DNA of 64,000 nucleotides, from NCBI RefSeq assembly GCF_947492965.1, contig NZ_CANLOZ010000001.1:124001-188000 (forward strand), in the 5' to 3' direction. Source of the stretch: an uncultured Aquimarina sp. (GTDB lineage Bacteria; Bacteroidota; Bacteroidia; Flavobacteriales; Flavobacteriaceae). Numbering within the stretch: the stretch's first letter is position 1; each line of letters opens with the position of its first letter. The position numbers and the translations under genes were made by a program. A model generated the notes under the pieces. The model was not told where the DNA came from. It saw nothing but the letters and a program-made list of their open reading frames with translations, and did not search any database. Of the stretch, positions 25,043 through 35,325 are shown one piece after another.

Positions 25043-28000
25043 ATGCGTCTTTCTCGTATTTTATCACTCTCCTTATTATTAATTTTTGTTTTTTCTTGTA
25101 AAAAGAAAGATGCTAAATCCATGGCAGAGGCTAATGTTTCTGAACTTAATAAGTATCAAGAATATATTTCTGATTTATCAACAGGAGTTATTTCTGTGCT
25201 AGATAATGTCTATGTGGTGCTTCAAACACCAGTAGAAGGTTGGGATGATAATCAGGAGCTTTCTGATAAAGTGTTATCAGTTTCTCCAAAAGTAAAAGGA
25301 AGAGTATTCGTAGTGAATAATCAAACAATAGCTTTTCAGCCAGAGGAAGGTTTTAAAGAAGATACGGAGTATACTTTTACTCTACATCTAGAAGATTTAG
25401 TTAAAGATTTAAATGATGATTTGGATGATGAGTTCGTTTTTAGTGTTAAAACTTTAAAACAGCAATTTTCGATAATTACAGATAATCTTCAATCCTATAG
25501 CAAAGATTGGCAATATTTAAATGGTACTCTTACTGCTAGTGATTTAATGAAGCTAGAAACTGCAAAAGAACTAATCAAAGCATCTCAAAAAGGAAAGGAT
25601 GTGCCGATTAAATTTGGAGAATCACTAGATAAAAGTCGTCAGTTTAGTTTTAAAATAGATAGTATTCAACGTTTCGATGATGATTCGGAAGTAGAGATAA
25701 AATGGTCTGGGAAACCCTATGATATAGATACCGAAGGAGAAGATGTATTACAAGTGCCAGGTAAAAATAACTTTTCGGTAATTAGTGTTTCTGTTTCCAA
25801 TTTTAACGGACAATATGTAGAGGTGAATTTTTCAGATCCGTTGAAGAAAAATCAAAATTTTGATGGTCTGGTCACAATTTCAGGAGCCAAAGATGTAAAG
25901 TATACTGTGCAAGGACAGAATTTAAAGGTATACCCAAAACAAGAGTTAAAAGGAACTTCGCAGGTTACTATTTTTGAAGGAATAAAAAGTGTTGATGGTT
26001 ATAAATTAAAGCAAACGTATTCGGAAAATATTTCTTTTCAACAACCAAAACCCGAAATACGATTATTACAAAGTGGAGTGATTCTCCCTACTTCGGAAAA
26101 TTTGAAATTTAATTTTGAAGCAATAAACCTAAGAGCAGTAGAAGTACAGGTGGTGAAGGTTTTTGAGAATAATGTTCTGCAATTTTTACAAAATAATAAT
26201 CTTGATGGATCGAGTAACTTAAGAAGGGTAGCGAGACCTGTCGCTAAAAAACTAATCAATCTACAAGAAAATGCATCTCTAAATCTGAGTAAATGGAATG
26301 CTTTTGCAATCGATCTAAACGAACTTATTTCTCCAGATCCAGGTTCTATTTACCGAGTTGAGTTAAATTATAGAAAAGCATATTCATTGTACAAATGTGA
26401 TGGTGCTGCCATAGATGACACTCCGCTAGAAGAATTAGCAGATAATTATGATACCGAAGAAGAATCTAGTTTCTGGGATAGTTCTCAATATTACTATGAT
26501 GATTATTACGATTATGATTGGAATGAGAGAGATAATCCTTGTAGTAATTCTTTTTATAGAAATAAAAAGGTAGCAGCTAATGTATTGGCCACTAATTTGG
26601 GAGTAGTGGTTAAAAAAGGGTTAAATAATTCTTATTCGGTAATCGTAAATGATATTATGACTACTAACCCTGTATCAAATGCAAAAGTTACTTTTTACAA
26701 TTACCAACAACAAGAAATAGGAGTAACCACTACGGACGCAGAAGGAATGACTGGTTTTGATGCTGATAAACCAGCCTTTTTTGCAATTGTTTCCTCAGGG
26801 AAACAACAAACCTATGTAAAACTTAATGATGGAAATGCATTATCCGTAAGTAAATTTGATGTAGCTGGAGTAAGACTACAAAGAGGAATAAAGGGCTATA
26901 TATATGGAGAGCGAGGAGTTTGGCGTCCTGGAGATACATTATTTTTATCCTTTATGCTCAATGATAATGCGAATAAATTACCTAAAGGACATCCAGTTAA
27001 GTTCGAATTGAAAGATCCGTATGGAAAGGTTGTGCATCAAGAAACAAAAACAGAAGGAATAGGTAATTTTTATAATTTCGAGGTAACCACTTCTCAAGAA
27101 GCACCAACTGGTAACTGGCAAGCGAAAGTAAATGTAGGAGGAGCGAGCTTTTCAAAATCTTTGAAAATTGAAACGATAAAACCCAATCGTTTAAAGATAA
27201 AGACAAGCTTTGATGATGAGATTCTTGGCGTAAATAAAAGTATTAATGGGAATTTGGAAGTTTTATGGCTTCACGGTGCGGTTGCTAAGAATTTACAAAC
27301 TGATGTAAACGTTCGTTTTAATGCCAAAAAGACTAGTTTTAAAACTTTTCCTGGATTTATTTTCGACGACCCATCTCGAAGATTTGGGACAGATGAGCAG
27401 GAAGTATTTACGGGGAAACTTTCCTCGGAAGGAAAAGCAAGTTTTTCTATAAAACCTAAATTAGAAAACAAAGCAGCAGGAATGCTAAAAGCTTCATTTA
27501 TTACGAAAGTATATGAAAATGGAGGAGATTTTAGTACCGATGTGATTTCTAAAGACTTTTCTCCATATGATACCTATATTGGATTAAATGTTCCCAAAGG
27601 CGACAAAGCGAGAGGAATGTTACTAACGGATACGCAGCATAATTTTGAGGTAGTTTCTGTAGATAAAAACGGAAAACCCAAATCGGTAAAAAATCTGGAA
27701 GTGTACGTTTATAAAGTGAGTTGGAGATGGTGGTGGGATACATCCGAGGATAATCTTTCTTCTTATAACAGAAGTTCCTATAGAAATGAAATATTTAAGA
27801 CAAAAGTTTCTACAAACAGTAAAGGTCAAGCCAACTTTAATTTTGAAATAAAACATCCAGAATGGGGAAGATATTTAGTTAGAGTAGTGGATCCTAATGG
27901 AGGGCATGCAACTGGGAAAACAATTTATGTAGATTGGCCAGGCTGGGCTGGAAGAGCTAATAAGAATGATCCGTCTGCAGCTACGATGCTCATGTTTTCT

Positions 28001-30571
28001 TCAGATAAGAAAACCTATGATGTTGGAGAAACAGCAACTATTACCTTTCCATCAAGTGATGGAGGAAGAGCTTTAGTAACCGTAGAAAATGGCACCGAGG
28101 TATTAACATCTATGTGGGTCACTCCTCAAAAAGGAGAAACTAAGTTCGAATTGCCAATAGAAGATTTATATACTCCGAATGTTTATATTCATATTACGTT
28201 ACTACAATCACACAATTCTACAGCTAATGATTTACCTATTCGTTTATATGGTGTTATACCGATTTCTGTGGAAAATCCAGCAACCAGAATTAAACCTGTA
28301 GTAAAAATGCCGGATGTCTTGCGACCAGAAGAAACCATAAATGTAAAGATTAGCGAAACAGAAGGAAAGGCTATGACATATTCAATAGCTATTGTAGATG
28401 AAGGGTTACTTGATCTTACCCGATTTAAAACGCCAAATCCATGGAATACTTTTTATGCCCGAGAAGCACTAGGTGTAAAAACTTGGGATGTCTATGACGA
28501 CGTTATCGGAGCTTATGGAGGAAGTATTAATCAAATTTTTAGTATTGGTGGTGATGCCGAAGCAGGAGGAGGAAAAGCCAAAAAAGCAAATCGTTTTAAA
28601 CCAATGGTGGTCTATAAAGGACCTTTTGAATTGGAAAAAGGAGAAACCAAATCCCATTCGATTAAGATTCCTAAGTATATCGGTTCCGTAAGAACGATGA
28701 TCGTAGCATCAGATGCAGAAAATGCTGCATACGGAAATACAGAAAAAACTACACCTGTTAGAAAACCATTAATGGTGTTAACATCGATTCCTAGAAAAAT
28801 TACTCCAGGAGAGAAAGTAACGATTCCCGTTACTGTTTTTGCAATGGAGAATAAAGTTAAGAATGTAAATGTTACGCTAAAACCAAATAAAGGATTTACT
28901 GTTACAGGCGAAACAACGAAGCAACTTTCATTCTCTCAACCAGATGAAAAAATGGTTTATTTTGATATCGAGGTACTGGAAGGAGCATCGATCACGGATA
29001 TCGAGGTTGTAGCTAGTGGTAATGGTGAGAAAGCTTCTTATAGCATTCCTATTGATATAATGAACCCAAATCCGATGACTACAGAGATCACCTCTATAGT
29101 TCTGGAACCTAATAGCGAACAAGAGATTGATTTTGCTTCTTTTGGAGTAGATGGAAGTAATACAACTACTATAGAACTGTCCTCATTGCCTCCAATGAAT
29201 TTTGAAGGAAGGTTAAAATATCTAATCCGCTATCCACATGGATGTGTTGAGCAAACGACTTCAGGAGCATTTCCTCAATTATATTTAAATGATGTGTTTA
29301 CGCTGCCTTCCGATAAGAAAGCCAAGATACAGCGTCATATGGAAGCAGCTATTTACAGATTGAAGAGCTTTATACAACCAAACGGCGGAATGTCATATTG
29401 GCCAGGTTATAGTAACCCAAATGATTGGGGAACAACTTATGCAGGACATTTTCTGTTAGAAGCTAATAAAAAAGGATATGTATTACCAATAGGGTTTAAA
29501 AGCAATTGGATCAACTATCAGCAGCAACAAGCAAAACGTTGGAGAAGTGGAGGTAGTGATTTAGCGCAAGCGTATAGGCTTTATACTTTGGCATTAGCAG
29601 GAAGTCCAGATTTATCATCTATGAACAGATTAAGAGAAACTTCTAATCTTTCTAATAACGCCAAATTAAGGTTAGCGGCTGCATATGGATTGGTAGGACA
29701 GAAAACCGCAGCAGAAAAACTAATGAATACGGCAAATATTGATTTTCAACCTAGGAAAGGTGGTTATTATTATACCTATGGTTCTACAAATAGAAATCGA
29801 GCGATGGCATTGGAAACATTGGTGCTATTAGATCAAAAAGTAAAAGCACAGAAGTTAGCAAAAGAACTTGCCAAAGAATTATCCTCTAAAACATGGATGA
29901 GTACTCAAACGACATCATATGCTTTAATGGCAATGGCAAAATATGCTGCATATGTTGGAGGAAAGGGAATTGATGTAGAGTATTCGTTAAATGGAACCTC
30001 TAAGATGGCAAAAACTGATAAAACCCTGCAATCATCAGGAGAGTTGGCCATTACAAAAGCTAATAAACTGAAGCTAAAAAACAATAAGGATAATACCATT
30101 TTTGTACAACTAGCAACGAGTGGTATTTTACCAGTAGGACAGGAAAAAGTGATCCAAAGTAACTTTAAAGCAGTTGTTGATTATAAAAATAGAGATGGAA
30201 AAATAATTGATGTTACTCAACTTACACAAGGAACTGATTTTGTAGCCGAAGTAACCATAACAAATACTTCAGGTAGTAAAGTGAAAGATATTGCTTTAAC
30301 AGAGATCTTTCCATCTGGTTGGGAAGTAGTAAATACACGTTTTACCGATTTTGGTTCTTTTAGAACTAATAAAGTAACACATACAGATATCAGAGATGAT
30401 CGAGTGAATTTCTATTTTGATTTAAAACCTAGAGAAAGTAAAACAGTTACCTTATTATTGAATGCATCTTATTTAGGAAAGTACTACTTACCAGGAATCC
30501 AATGTGAGGCAATGTATGATAATGATTATTTGGTACGTACAAAAGGGAAGTGGATACAAGTGGTGAAATAG
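25043..30571 (+). CDS. Bacterial alpha-2-macroglobulin family lipoprotein
   Basis: An 1842-residue lipoprotein. The signal ends in the lipobox VFSC (Cys at about 19). Successive beta-sandwich (macroglobulin) domains follow, including MG-type GYIYGERGVWRPGDTLFLSF and the KPRKPLMVLTSIPRKITPGEK-like region around the central domains. The thioester motif CVEQ (Cys1401, Gln1404) lies in PHGCVEQTTSGAF, so this is the thioester-bearing type that can trap proteases covalently. An alpha-toroid of helices and a C-terminal receptor-like sandwich follow. A Tyr/Asp-rich insert is at about residues 480-495. In many bacteria such a gene is next to pbpC, which here lies 10.4 kb away. Confidence 0.92.
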   Translation: MRLSRILSLSLLLIFVFSCKKKDAKSMAEANVSELNKYQEYISDLSTGVISVLDNVYVVLQTPVEGWDDNQELSDKVLSVSPKVKGRVFVVNNQTIAFQPEEGFKEDTEYTFTLHLEDLVKDLNDDLDDEFVFSVKTLKQQFSIITDNLQSYSKDWQYLNGTLTASDLMKLETAKELIKASQKGKDVPIKFGESLDKSRQFSFKIDSIQRFDDDSEVEIKWSGKPYDIDTEGEDVLQVPGKNNFSVISVSVSNFNGQYVEVNFSDPLKKNQNFDGLVTISGAKDVKYTVQGQNLKVYPKQELKGTSQVTIFEGIKSVDGYKLKQTYSENISFQQPKPEIRLLQSGVILPTSENLKFNFEAINLRAVEVQVVKVFENNVLQFLQNNNLDGSSNLRRVARPVAKKLINLQENASLNLSKWNAFAIDLNELISPDPGSIYRVELNYRKAYSLYKCDGAAIDDTPLEELADNYDTEEESSFWDSSQYYYDDYYDYDWNERDNPCSNSFYRNKKVAANVLATNLGVVVKKGLNNSYSVIVNDIMTTNPVSNAKVTFYNYQQQEIGVTTTDAEGMTGFDADKPAFFAIVSSGKQQTYVKLNDGNALSVSKFDVAGVRLQRGIKGYIYGERGVWRPGDTLFLSFMLNDNANKLPKGHPVKFELKDPYGKVVHQETKTEGIGNFYNFEVTTSQEAPTGNWQAKVNVGGASFSKSLKIETIKPNRLKIKTSFDDEILGVNKSINGNLEVLWLHGAVAKNLQTDVNVRFNAKKTSFKTFPGFIFDDPSRRFGTDEQEVFTGKLSSEGKASFSIKPKLENKAAGMLKASFITKVYENGGDFSTDVISKDFSPYDTYIGLNVPKGDKARGMLLTDTQHNFEVVSVDKNGKPKSVKNLEVYVYKVSWRWWWDTSEDNLSSYNRSSYRNEIFKTKVSTNSKGQANFNFEIKHPEWGRYLVRVVDPNGGHATGKTIYVDWPGWAGRANKNDPSAATMLMFSSDKKTYDVGETATITFPSSDGGRALVTVENGTEVLTSMWVTPQKGETKFELPIEDLYTPNVYIHITLLQSHNSTANDLPIRLYGVIPISVENPATRIKPVVKMPDVLRPEETINVKISETEGKAMTYSIAIVDEGLLDLTRFKTPNPWNTFYAREALGVKTWDVYDDVIGAYGGSINQIFSIGGDAEAGGGKAKKANRFKPMVVYKGPFELEKGETKSHSIKIPKYIGSVRTMIVASDAENAAYGNTEKTTPVRKPLMVLTSIPRKITPGEKVTIPVTVFAMENKVKNVNVTLKPNKGFTVTGETTKQLSFSQPDEKMVYFDIEVLEGASITDIEVVASGNGEKASYSIPIDIMNPNPMTTEITSIVLEPNSEQEIDFASFGVDGSNTTTIELSSLPPMNFEGRLKYLIRYPHGCVEQTTSGAFPQLYLNDVFTLPSDKKAKIQRHMEAAIYRLKSFIQPNGGMSYWPGYSNPNDWGTTYAGHFLLEANKKGYVLPIGFKSNWINYQQQQAKRWRSGGSDLAQAYRLYTLALAGSPDLSSMNRLRETSNLSNNAKLRLAAAYGLVGQKTAAEKLMNTANIDFQPRKGGYYYTYGSTNRNRAMALETLVLLDQKVKAQKLAKELAKELSSKTWMSTQTTSYALMAMAKYAAYVGGKGIDVEYSLNGTSKMAKTDKTLQSSGELAITKANKLKLKNNKDNTIFVQLATSGILPVGQEKVIQSNFKAVVDYKNRDGKIIDVTQLTQGTDFVAEVTITNTSGSKVKDIALTEIFPSGWEVVNTRFTDFGSFRTNKVTHTDIRDDRVNFYFDLKPRESKTVTLLLNASYLGKYYLPGIQCEAMYDNDYLVRTKGKWIQVVK

Positions 30572-30582
30572 AGTTAAATGAG

Positions 30583-30975
30583 ATGCAATATATTGTAAGT
30601 ACAACTAAGCTTCCGGATACAGAAGAGCTGAAAATTCTTTTTTTGCAAACCAGTTGGGCAAAAGATAGAACCATTGAAAGCATCCAAAAGTTATTGAAGC
30701 ATACTAAAATATTTGTGGTAATTCGAAATGAAGATACGAATCAACTTATTGGATTTGGACGTGCAATTTCGGATGGAGTCTTTAGAGCTTTATTAGATGA
30801 TATCGTCATTGATACAAAGTATAGAGGAAACGGGTTGGGGAAACAAATAATACGAGAGCTTTTAAAAGAACTAGGGGAGGTAGAACAAATATTTTTGAAT
30901 ACAAAACCAGCGTTAGAAGAGTTTTATAAACAATTTGGATTTACAAAACCTAAAGCTATAACGATGAGTTTATAA
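30583..30975 (+). CDS. GNAT-family N-acetyltransferase
   Basis: Starts at the ATG at 30583, 12 nt after the A2M stop (a GTG at 30550 would overlap A2M). The 130-residue GNAT fold shows the acyl-CoA loop YRGNGLGKQIIRELLKEL and the final strand of FYKQFGFTKPKA. Substrate unknown. It is probably transcribed with A2M and the ABM gene behind it. Confidence 0.8.
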   Translation: MQYIVSTTKLPDTEELKILFLQTSWAKDRTIESIQKLLKHTKIFVVIRNEDTNQLIGFGRAISDGVFRALLDDIVIDTKYRGNGLGKQIIRELLKELGEVEQIFLNTKPALEEFYKQFGFTKPKAITMSL

Positions 30976-30991
30976 TATGTAATCTAGATTA

Positions 30992-31288
30992 ATGATAGTA
31001 GAACAAGCAATACTGAATATAAAACCAGAGGAATCTATTGTATTTGAAAAAGCTTTTGCAGAAGCCCAAAAAATTATTAGTTCGATGCCAGGTTTTGTGA
31101 ATTTAGATCTTTTGAAGTGCATAGAAGAAACGGATAAATATCTTTTGTTAGTAAAATGGGAGTCAATAGAGGACCATACAATAGGATTTAGGCAATCTGA
31201 AAAGTATAATGATTGGAAACAATTACTACACCATTTTTATGACCCGTTTCCCGTGGTGGAGCATTATGAAACAGTAATTTCTATATAA
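30992..31288 (+). CDS. Antibiotic-biosynthesis monooxygenase (ABM) domain protein
   Basis: A 98-residue single ABM domain (dimeric alpha+beta barrel). It has the usual order: a first strand (IVEQAILNIKP), a helix (FEKAFAEAQKII), PGFVNLDLLK and YLLLVKWESIEDHTIGFRQS. Such small proteins are quinol or heme-type oxygenases or only a fold. It lies 16 nt after the GNAT gene. Confidence 0.8.
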   Translation: MIVEQAILNIKPEESIVFEKAFAEAQKIISSMPGFVNLDLLKCIEETDKYLLLVKWESIEDHTIGFRQSEKYNDWKQLLHHFYDPFPVVEHYETVISI

Positions 31289-31307
31289 ATGTAGATGATC
31301 AAAACAT

Positions 31308-31342
31308 AAAAAAGCATAAGTTTAATGATCTTATGCTTTTTT
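31308..31342 (+). terminator. Bidirectional terminator between convergent genes
   Basis: Arms 31308-31320 and 31330-31342 pair over 13 bp (AAAAAAGCATAAG and its complement). A/T tracts flank the core on both sides, so it could serve both the ABM gene and the PEBP-like gene. Confidence 0.85.
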
Positions 31343-31375
31343 TAGTGTTTTGTATATTTTGGATAACTATATAGT

Positions 31376-31933
31376 TTACACTTTTTTCCTTTGGTAATAT
31401 GTAACTATACTAGCTTTTGCTATAGTATTGTTCCATAAATAGTATCCTACTACTGCAGGGTTTGTATCTGCATTCAATCCAAGTTTATCGGTTTTTAAAG
31501 CATATACGGTAATGATGTATTGGTGCAATCCGTGTCCTTCGGGAGGGCAAGGACCGCCATATCCTGGAACACCATAATCTGTTATACTTTGGATCGCACC
31601 TTGGGGTATTGTACTTGATCCTTTATTACCAGCACCAGATGGTAATTCTGTACTATTTTTTGGGATATCGAAGACTACCCAATGCCACCATCCACTTCCT
31701 GTTGGAGCATCTGGATCATACATGGTTATAGCAAAACTCTTAGTTTCCTTAGGCGCGTTTTTCCAAGATAGTTGTGGAGATTGGTTTTTTCCAGTGCAAC
31801 CAAAGCCATTAAACTCCTCATTGATTGTAGCTTCTCCACCCAAATTATTACTAGTTAAGGTAAAAGTATTTTGTCCAAAAATTGAACTTGTAAAAGCGAT
31901 AGCAATTGCTATGATAAAATTCCTCTGTTTCAT
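31376..31933 (-). CDS. YbhB/YbcL-family (PEBP, Raf kinase inhibitor-like) exported protein
   Basis: I prefer the ATG at 31933 to that at 31945: a good minus-strand promoter (31991-31959) would start RNA near 31952, leaving 19 nt of leader to 31933. The 185-residue protein has a signal peptide ending SIFGQ, then the PEBP fold with YDPDAPTGSGWWHWVVFDIP and YGGPCPPEGHGLHQY, the ligand-pocket motifs. Role unknown. Confidence 0.88.
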   Translation of the reverse strand: MKQRNFIIAIAIAFTSSIFGQNTFTLTSNNLGGEATINEEFNGFGCTGKNQSPQLSWKNAPKETKSFAITMYDPDAPTGSGWWHWVVFDIPKNSTELPSGAGNKGSSTIPQGAIQSITDYGVPGYGGPCPPEGHGLHQYIITVYALKTDKLGLNADTNPAVVGYYLWNNTIAKASIVTYYQRKKV

Positions 31934-31958
31934 GTTATTTGTCATTTAATTACTGTGA

Positions 31959-31991
31959 CAAATTTATGTTGGATATGAAGAAATTGGACAA
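31959..31991 (-). promoter_or_regulatory. Promoter of the PEBP-like gene
   Basis: On the minus strand TTG (31991-31989), 22 bp spacer, then TAAATTTG (31966-31959), matching the Bacteroidota TTG / TAnnTTTG pattern. Confidence 0.55.
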
Positions 31992-32022
31992 GGTTTTTGG
32001 GCCAAAAAGTATTGCTAAAAGT

Positions 32023-32862
32023 TCAACTTGATTGATATTGTTTTGGAGTAACTCCAAATTTATTTTTAAATGCCTGAATAAAATTTGAAAGACTTTCATA
32101 CCCAATTTCTTCAAAAATATCTGACGGTCTTTTTGATTCATTTTTTAATAAAAGAGCAGAGTGTTCTAGTCTTTTTTCCTGAAACCATTTGCTAGGTGAA
32201 GTATCGAAGTGTTTTTCAAATTCTCGTTTAAACGTAGAAACACTCATATTAGATAAAAAAGATAGTTCTTTTAAGGTTAATTTATTTAATCGATTACTCT
32301 CTACAGTTTGTATAAATTTTTGCGATTGATTATCACTATTTTTTGTGAAAGCATATAGAAAATCAACACCTTTTAATTCTACAAGATACAGCATGATCTC
32401 CTCGAACTTTGTAGCTAATAGCTTTTTTTTAGTAGAAGGGGAAAGTTTTACAATATCCAAAAGACTGTCTACGAACCTTTTAATAAAGTCATCGTACGTA
32501 AAGGAATAGGTAGAATAAGGAGTAGTATTTTTTGAAGGTTGTAATTCAAACTTTCTAATAAAATTTAATAGGTTTTCATTGGTAAAGAAGAACAGAATAC
32601 TATGGTAATGTTCCGAAATGTTTGATAGTTTTTCTGTCATTAAACAATGACCAGATTTCATTAATAAGAATTGACTGCTATCTATAGCATAAGACGAATT
32701 GTCAAAAAACACTTCCTTGAAACCTTGCTGTAGGAAACTAAAAGCATTCGTATTAAGTAAAATTTGTTGGCGTGCAATTTCCTGATGACTTTCATAATTA
32801 AAAACAGTAATAGAACTGGAATCATTTAAATTTAATTCATCAGGTAATGCAATGGTTTTCAT
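32023..32862 (-). CDS. AraC-family transcriptional regulator (ExsA-like)
   Basis: A 279-residue regulator. The N-terminal half is a ligand or partner domain with LMKSGHCLMTEK; the C-terminal half holds two HTH motifs: LKELSFLSNMSVSTFKREFE and RPSDIFEEIGYESLSNFIQA, ending in PKQY. It closely resembles the regulator at 35326-36183. It lies near the hydrolase gene (33000) but is separately spaced, so targets are uncertain; the divergent arrangement does not apply since both are on the minus strand. Confidence 0.88.
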   Translation of the reverse strand: MKTIALPDELNLNDSSSITVFNYESHQEIARQQILLNTNAFSFLQQGFKEVFFDNSSYAIDSSQFLLMKSGHCLMTEKLSNISEHYHSILFFFTNENLLNFIRKFELQPSKNTTPYSTYSFTYDDFIKRFVDSLLDIVKLSPSTKKKLLATKFEEIMLYLVELKGVDFLYAFTKNSDNQSQKFIQTVESNRLNKLTLKELSFLSNMSVSTFKREFEKHFDTSPSKWFQEKRLEHSALLLKNESKRPSDIFEEIGYESLSNFIQAFKNKFGVTPKQYQSS

Positions 32863-32999
32863 ACAGGTTTATTTGTTATTAGCACTAATTTAATACAACA
32901 ACATTAGAATGTTTGCATCAAAACAAATTATATAAACAACTTATTTTGAATTTTCGGGCGAGATTGCCGGATCTTGACAATAGACTATAATAGAAAGGA

Positions 33000-34523
33000 C
33001 TATTTATTTAATAGTTTTAGTTTAGTAAGCGCATTTTGATTTTGTGGATTTAGGACTAAAGATTTTTCGAAATTGATAATGGCATTTTTCTCATCTTTAT
33101 GAAGTAAATATGCTTCTGCTAAACTATCATAGAGATTGGCAGAATTAGGATAAATATGTAAAGCCAACAAAAATACCTGAATACCTTGCTCTATTGTATT
33201 TGGATCAAAAGATAACCGTAAGCCTAAGGTATTGAGCATTCCTTCTTCTAAAATGAGTGTTGGATGCTTCTTTTTTTCGGTTTGATATAATGGAATAAGG
33301 TCCTGAAAATTCTGATGCAAGGCCAAATCGTTAAAATCCTTATAAGTAAAGGTCTTTTTCAATCCGTTTTTTGTTTTTAGAGAGACTAGTTTATTATCAG
33401 TTTCTAGTAATTCTGCAAACCTGTTTTTACTACTTTTTTCTTTTAAATAGAAATTCAAAAATTGTAAAGTATATTGAGACAATAAACGATAAGATTTCAT
33501 AATCTCAACATCACTTTTATCTTGTCTTTTATCTCTATTGGCAAATAAAACTCCGAAAGAACTAAAATAAGAATGCGTTAAATCATGGAACTTAAAACTA
33601 TGAGATTCACTATACTGTAATGAATCATATAGTTTAAACTGGTAATTCAATTCAGATGGAATTTTATCACTAATCATTACTTCTTTAGGAATATCCTTTT
33701 GAGCAAAATGAATATATGGAATATCAAACCTTTTTATATCAAAATATGGTGATTTCTCTAATACCTTGTAATTATATCTTTCAGAACCATCTAAGCTTAC
33801 CAATGCTTTTACATTAGAGTTTTTCATCGATGTGATTACATTAGATAAACCACCAAAACTATATCCCATTAGAGCAATTTTGTCTGTAGCGACGTTACCG
33901 AATTTATGAACTTCTTTTAGAATAAACTCCGTATCTCTAGATTGTGCTTCTGCAGCTCTAGGAGTTGCGCCTTCTAGTTCTTTAGTAATTGCTCCTCTTG
34001 ATGGATTTGAAATAACTACATAACCATGACTTGCTAAATATTCGAATAAAGCAAAATTTTCAATAGAAGTAGCTTCATAACTAGAAGCATATACAATTAC
34101 TGGAAATTTTTCTTTCAGCATTGGAGCATTATAGACTGCCTTTACCTTTTCGGAGAGATGCGCTTTATTTTGAGGAGTATTCCATAGATAATGAAACCAA
34201 TCTAATAAGTACTCATCCGGTAAGTTTTTCCATTCTTCCTCTTCTTTTAAGATATGTAAATAGTCTAATACAGTTAGTTGTTTATCATTTTTTGTTTTAA
34301 TGTTAGATGGATACCATATGCTGATTGGGATTGGTCGGTCTATTGATCGGTTATTAAACTCGTTTTTAATATGGTACGTTCTTGTACTATCAATTAAAGT
34401 ATAGTGCCTAAAACCTACTTTGTAATCTCCATATGGAAGATTTATTTCTTCTAACGAAGTTTGGCAAAAAACGAATTGTATTTGGAGACATATAAGAATT
34501 AGTAAAGTACGTATTCGCATCAT
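33000..34523 (-). CDS. Exported alpha/beta hydrolase with C-terminal TPR
   Basis: A 507-residue protein. Signal peptide 1-20 (ending QFVFCQ). The alpha/beta-hydrolase domain has YASSYEATSIENFALF near the oxyanion region and the nucleophile elbow GYSFGG (about residues 218-223), with a likely acid or His in DLTHSYFSSFG. The last 100 residues are a TPR-like helical repeat (NAIINFEKSLVLNPQNQNA). Platelet-activating-factor acetylhydrolase or esterase relatives are the closest that I recognise. Substrate unknown. Confidence 0.8.
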   Translation of the reverse strand: MMRIRTLLILICLQIQFVFCQTSLEEINLPYGDYKVGFRHYTLIDSTRTYHIKNEFNNRSIDRPIPISIWYPSNIKTKNDKQLTVLDYLHILKEEEEWKNLPDEYLLDWFHYLWNTPQNKAHLSEKVKAVYNAPMLKEKFPVIVYASSYEATSIENFALFEYLASHGYVVISNPSRGAITKELEGATPRAAEAQSRDTEFILKEVHKFGNVATDKIALMGYSFGGLSNVITSMKNSNVKALVSLDGSERYNYKVLEKSPYFDIKRFDIPYIHFAQKDIPKEVMISDKIPSELNYQFKLYDSLQYSESHSFKFHDLTHSYFSSFGVLFANRDKRQDKSDVEIMKSYRLLSQYTLQFLNFYLKEKSSKNRFAELLETDNKLVSLKTKNGLKKTFTYKDFNDLALHQNFQDLIPLYQTEKKKHPTLILEEGMLNTLGLRLSFDPNTIEQGIQVFLLALHIYPNSANLYDSLAEAYLLHKDEKNAIINFEKSLVLNPQNQNALTKLKLLNK

Positions 34524-34622
34524 CTTAGAAATATAGGTTCTTTTCTAAAGATTCATGTGGTTAGTATTTGTTACAGTTTTAGGCTTTTGTTTATGAAATA
34601 ATCGAATACGGTTAAAAGTATA

Positions 34623-34650
34623 AACCGGTTATGTAAAGACATAACCGGTT
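34623..34650 (-). terminator. Hairpin after the AhpD-like gene
   Basis: Arms 34623-34634 and 34639-34650 pair perfectly (12 bp, loop AAAG), 26 nt downstream of the stop of the minus-strand gene 34676-35263. A modest T run (TTTT) follows on that strand. Confidence 0.65.
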
Positions 34651-34675
34651 GTATCAAAATATAACACATTATTTG

Positions 34676-35263
34676 TTATCTATAATTAGTATCATAATTG
34701 AGATTATTCGAAATTTCGGCAAACATTTCATCCGGAATATTTATAGCAAGTTGATTCGCAAAATTAGAAAGTACTTTTGCAGCTATATTGGTGATCACGT
34801 CTAATGCTTGCGGTTTTGTATATCCCGCATCGAAGAAGTTTTGTAAACTCGCATCACTCACTCTTCCTTTTTTGTTGTAAACATCTTTAGTAAATTCATG
34901 CAACACATTAAACTTTTCATTAGAAAGTTTTTGTTTGTTGATAATCTCATTAAGATCATCTGGGTTAGAATTGAATAACACTTCGCCAGCAAAAGTATGA
35001 CCACCAGCACAATAAGCACAAGCATTTTCTACAGCTATTGTCATCTGTACGATGTTGTTTTCTTCGGGTGATAGTGTGCCAAATTCTGCCAAATAATTCT
35101 GAGTATCTACATAAGATAATAATGTTGCCGGAGCAGATTCTAATAACCTTCCTAAATTAGGTACGGTATTAAATTTTTCTTGATACCAATTTATTCTTTC
35201 AGCAACTTCTGGTATTGGATTTTCATTTAATTCTAGACTAAAATCTCTTGCAGTTGTTTTCAT
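34676..35263 (-). CDS. Carboxymuconolactone decarboxylase-family (AhpD-like) protein
   Basis: A 195-residue helical protein. The peroxidase-type site ENACAYCAGGHTFAG has the CxxC pair and a His four residues later (E..C.YC...H). This arrangement is typical of AhpD-like alkylhydroperoxidases, which reduce or relay to peroxides. A second helical half (EFTKDVYNKKGRVSD, DVITNIAAKVLSNFANQ) completes the fold. It lies 62 nt after the start of the AraC gene upstream (35326-36183), in the same direction, which suggests that the regulator controls it. Confidence 0.85.
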   Translation of the reverse strand: MKTTARDFSLELNENPIPEVAERINWYQEKFNTVPNLGRLLESAPATLLSYVDTQNYLAEFGTLSPEENNIVQMTIAVENACAYCAGGHTFAGEVLFNSNPDDLNEIINKQKLSNEKFNVLHEFTKDVYNKKGRVSDASLQNFFDAGYTKPQALDVITNIAAKVLSNFANQLAINIPDEMFAEISNNLNYDTNYR

Positions 35264-35325
35264 TTTTATATGATTTATAATTACAATACAAAAATGAAAA
35301 GAAGGTGTAATTTGATGTTTTATAA

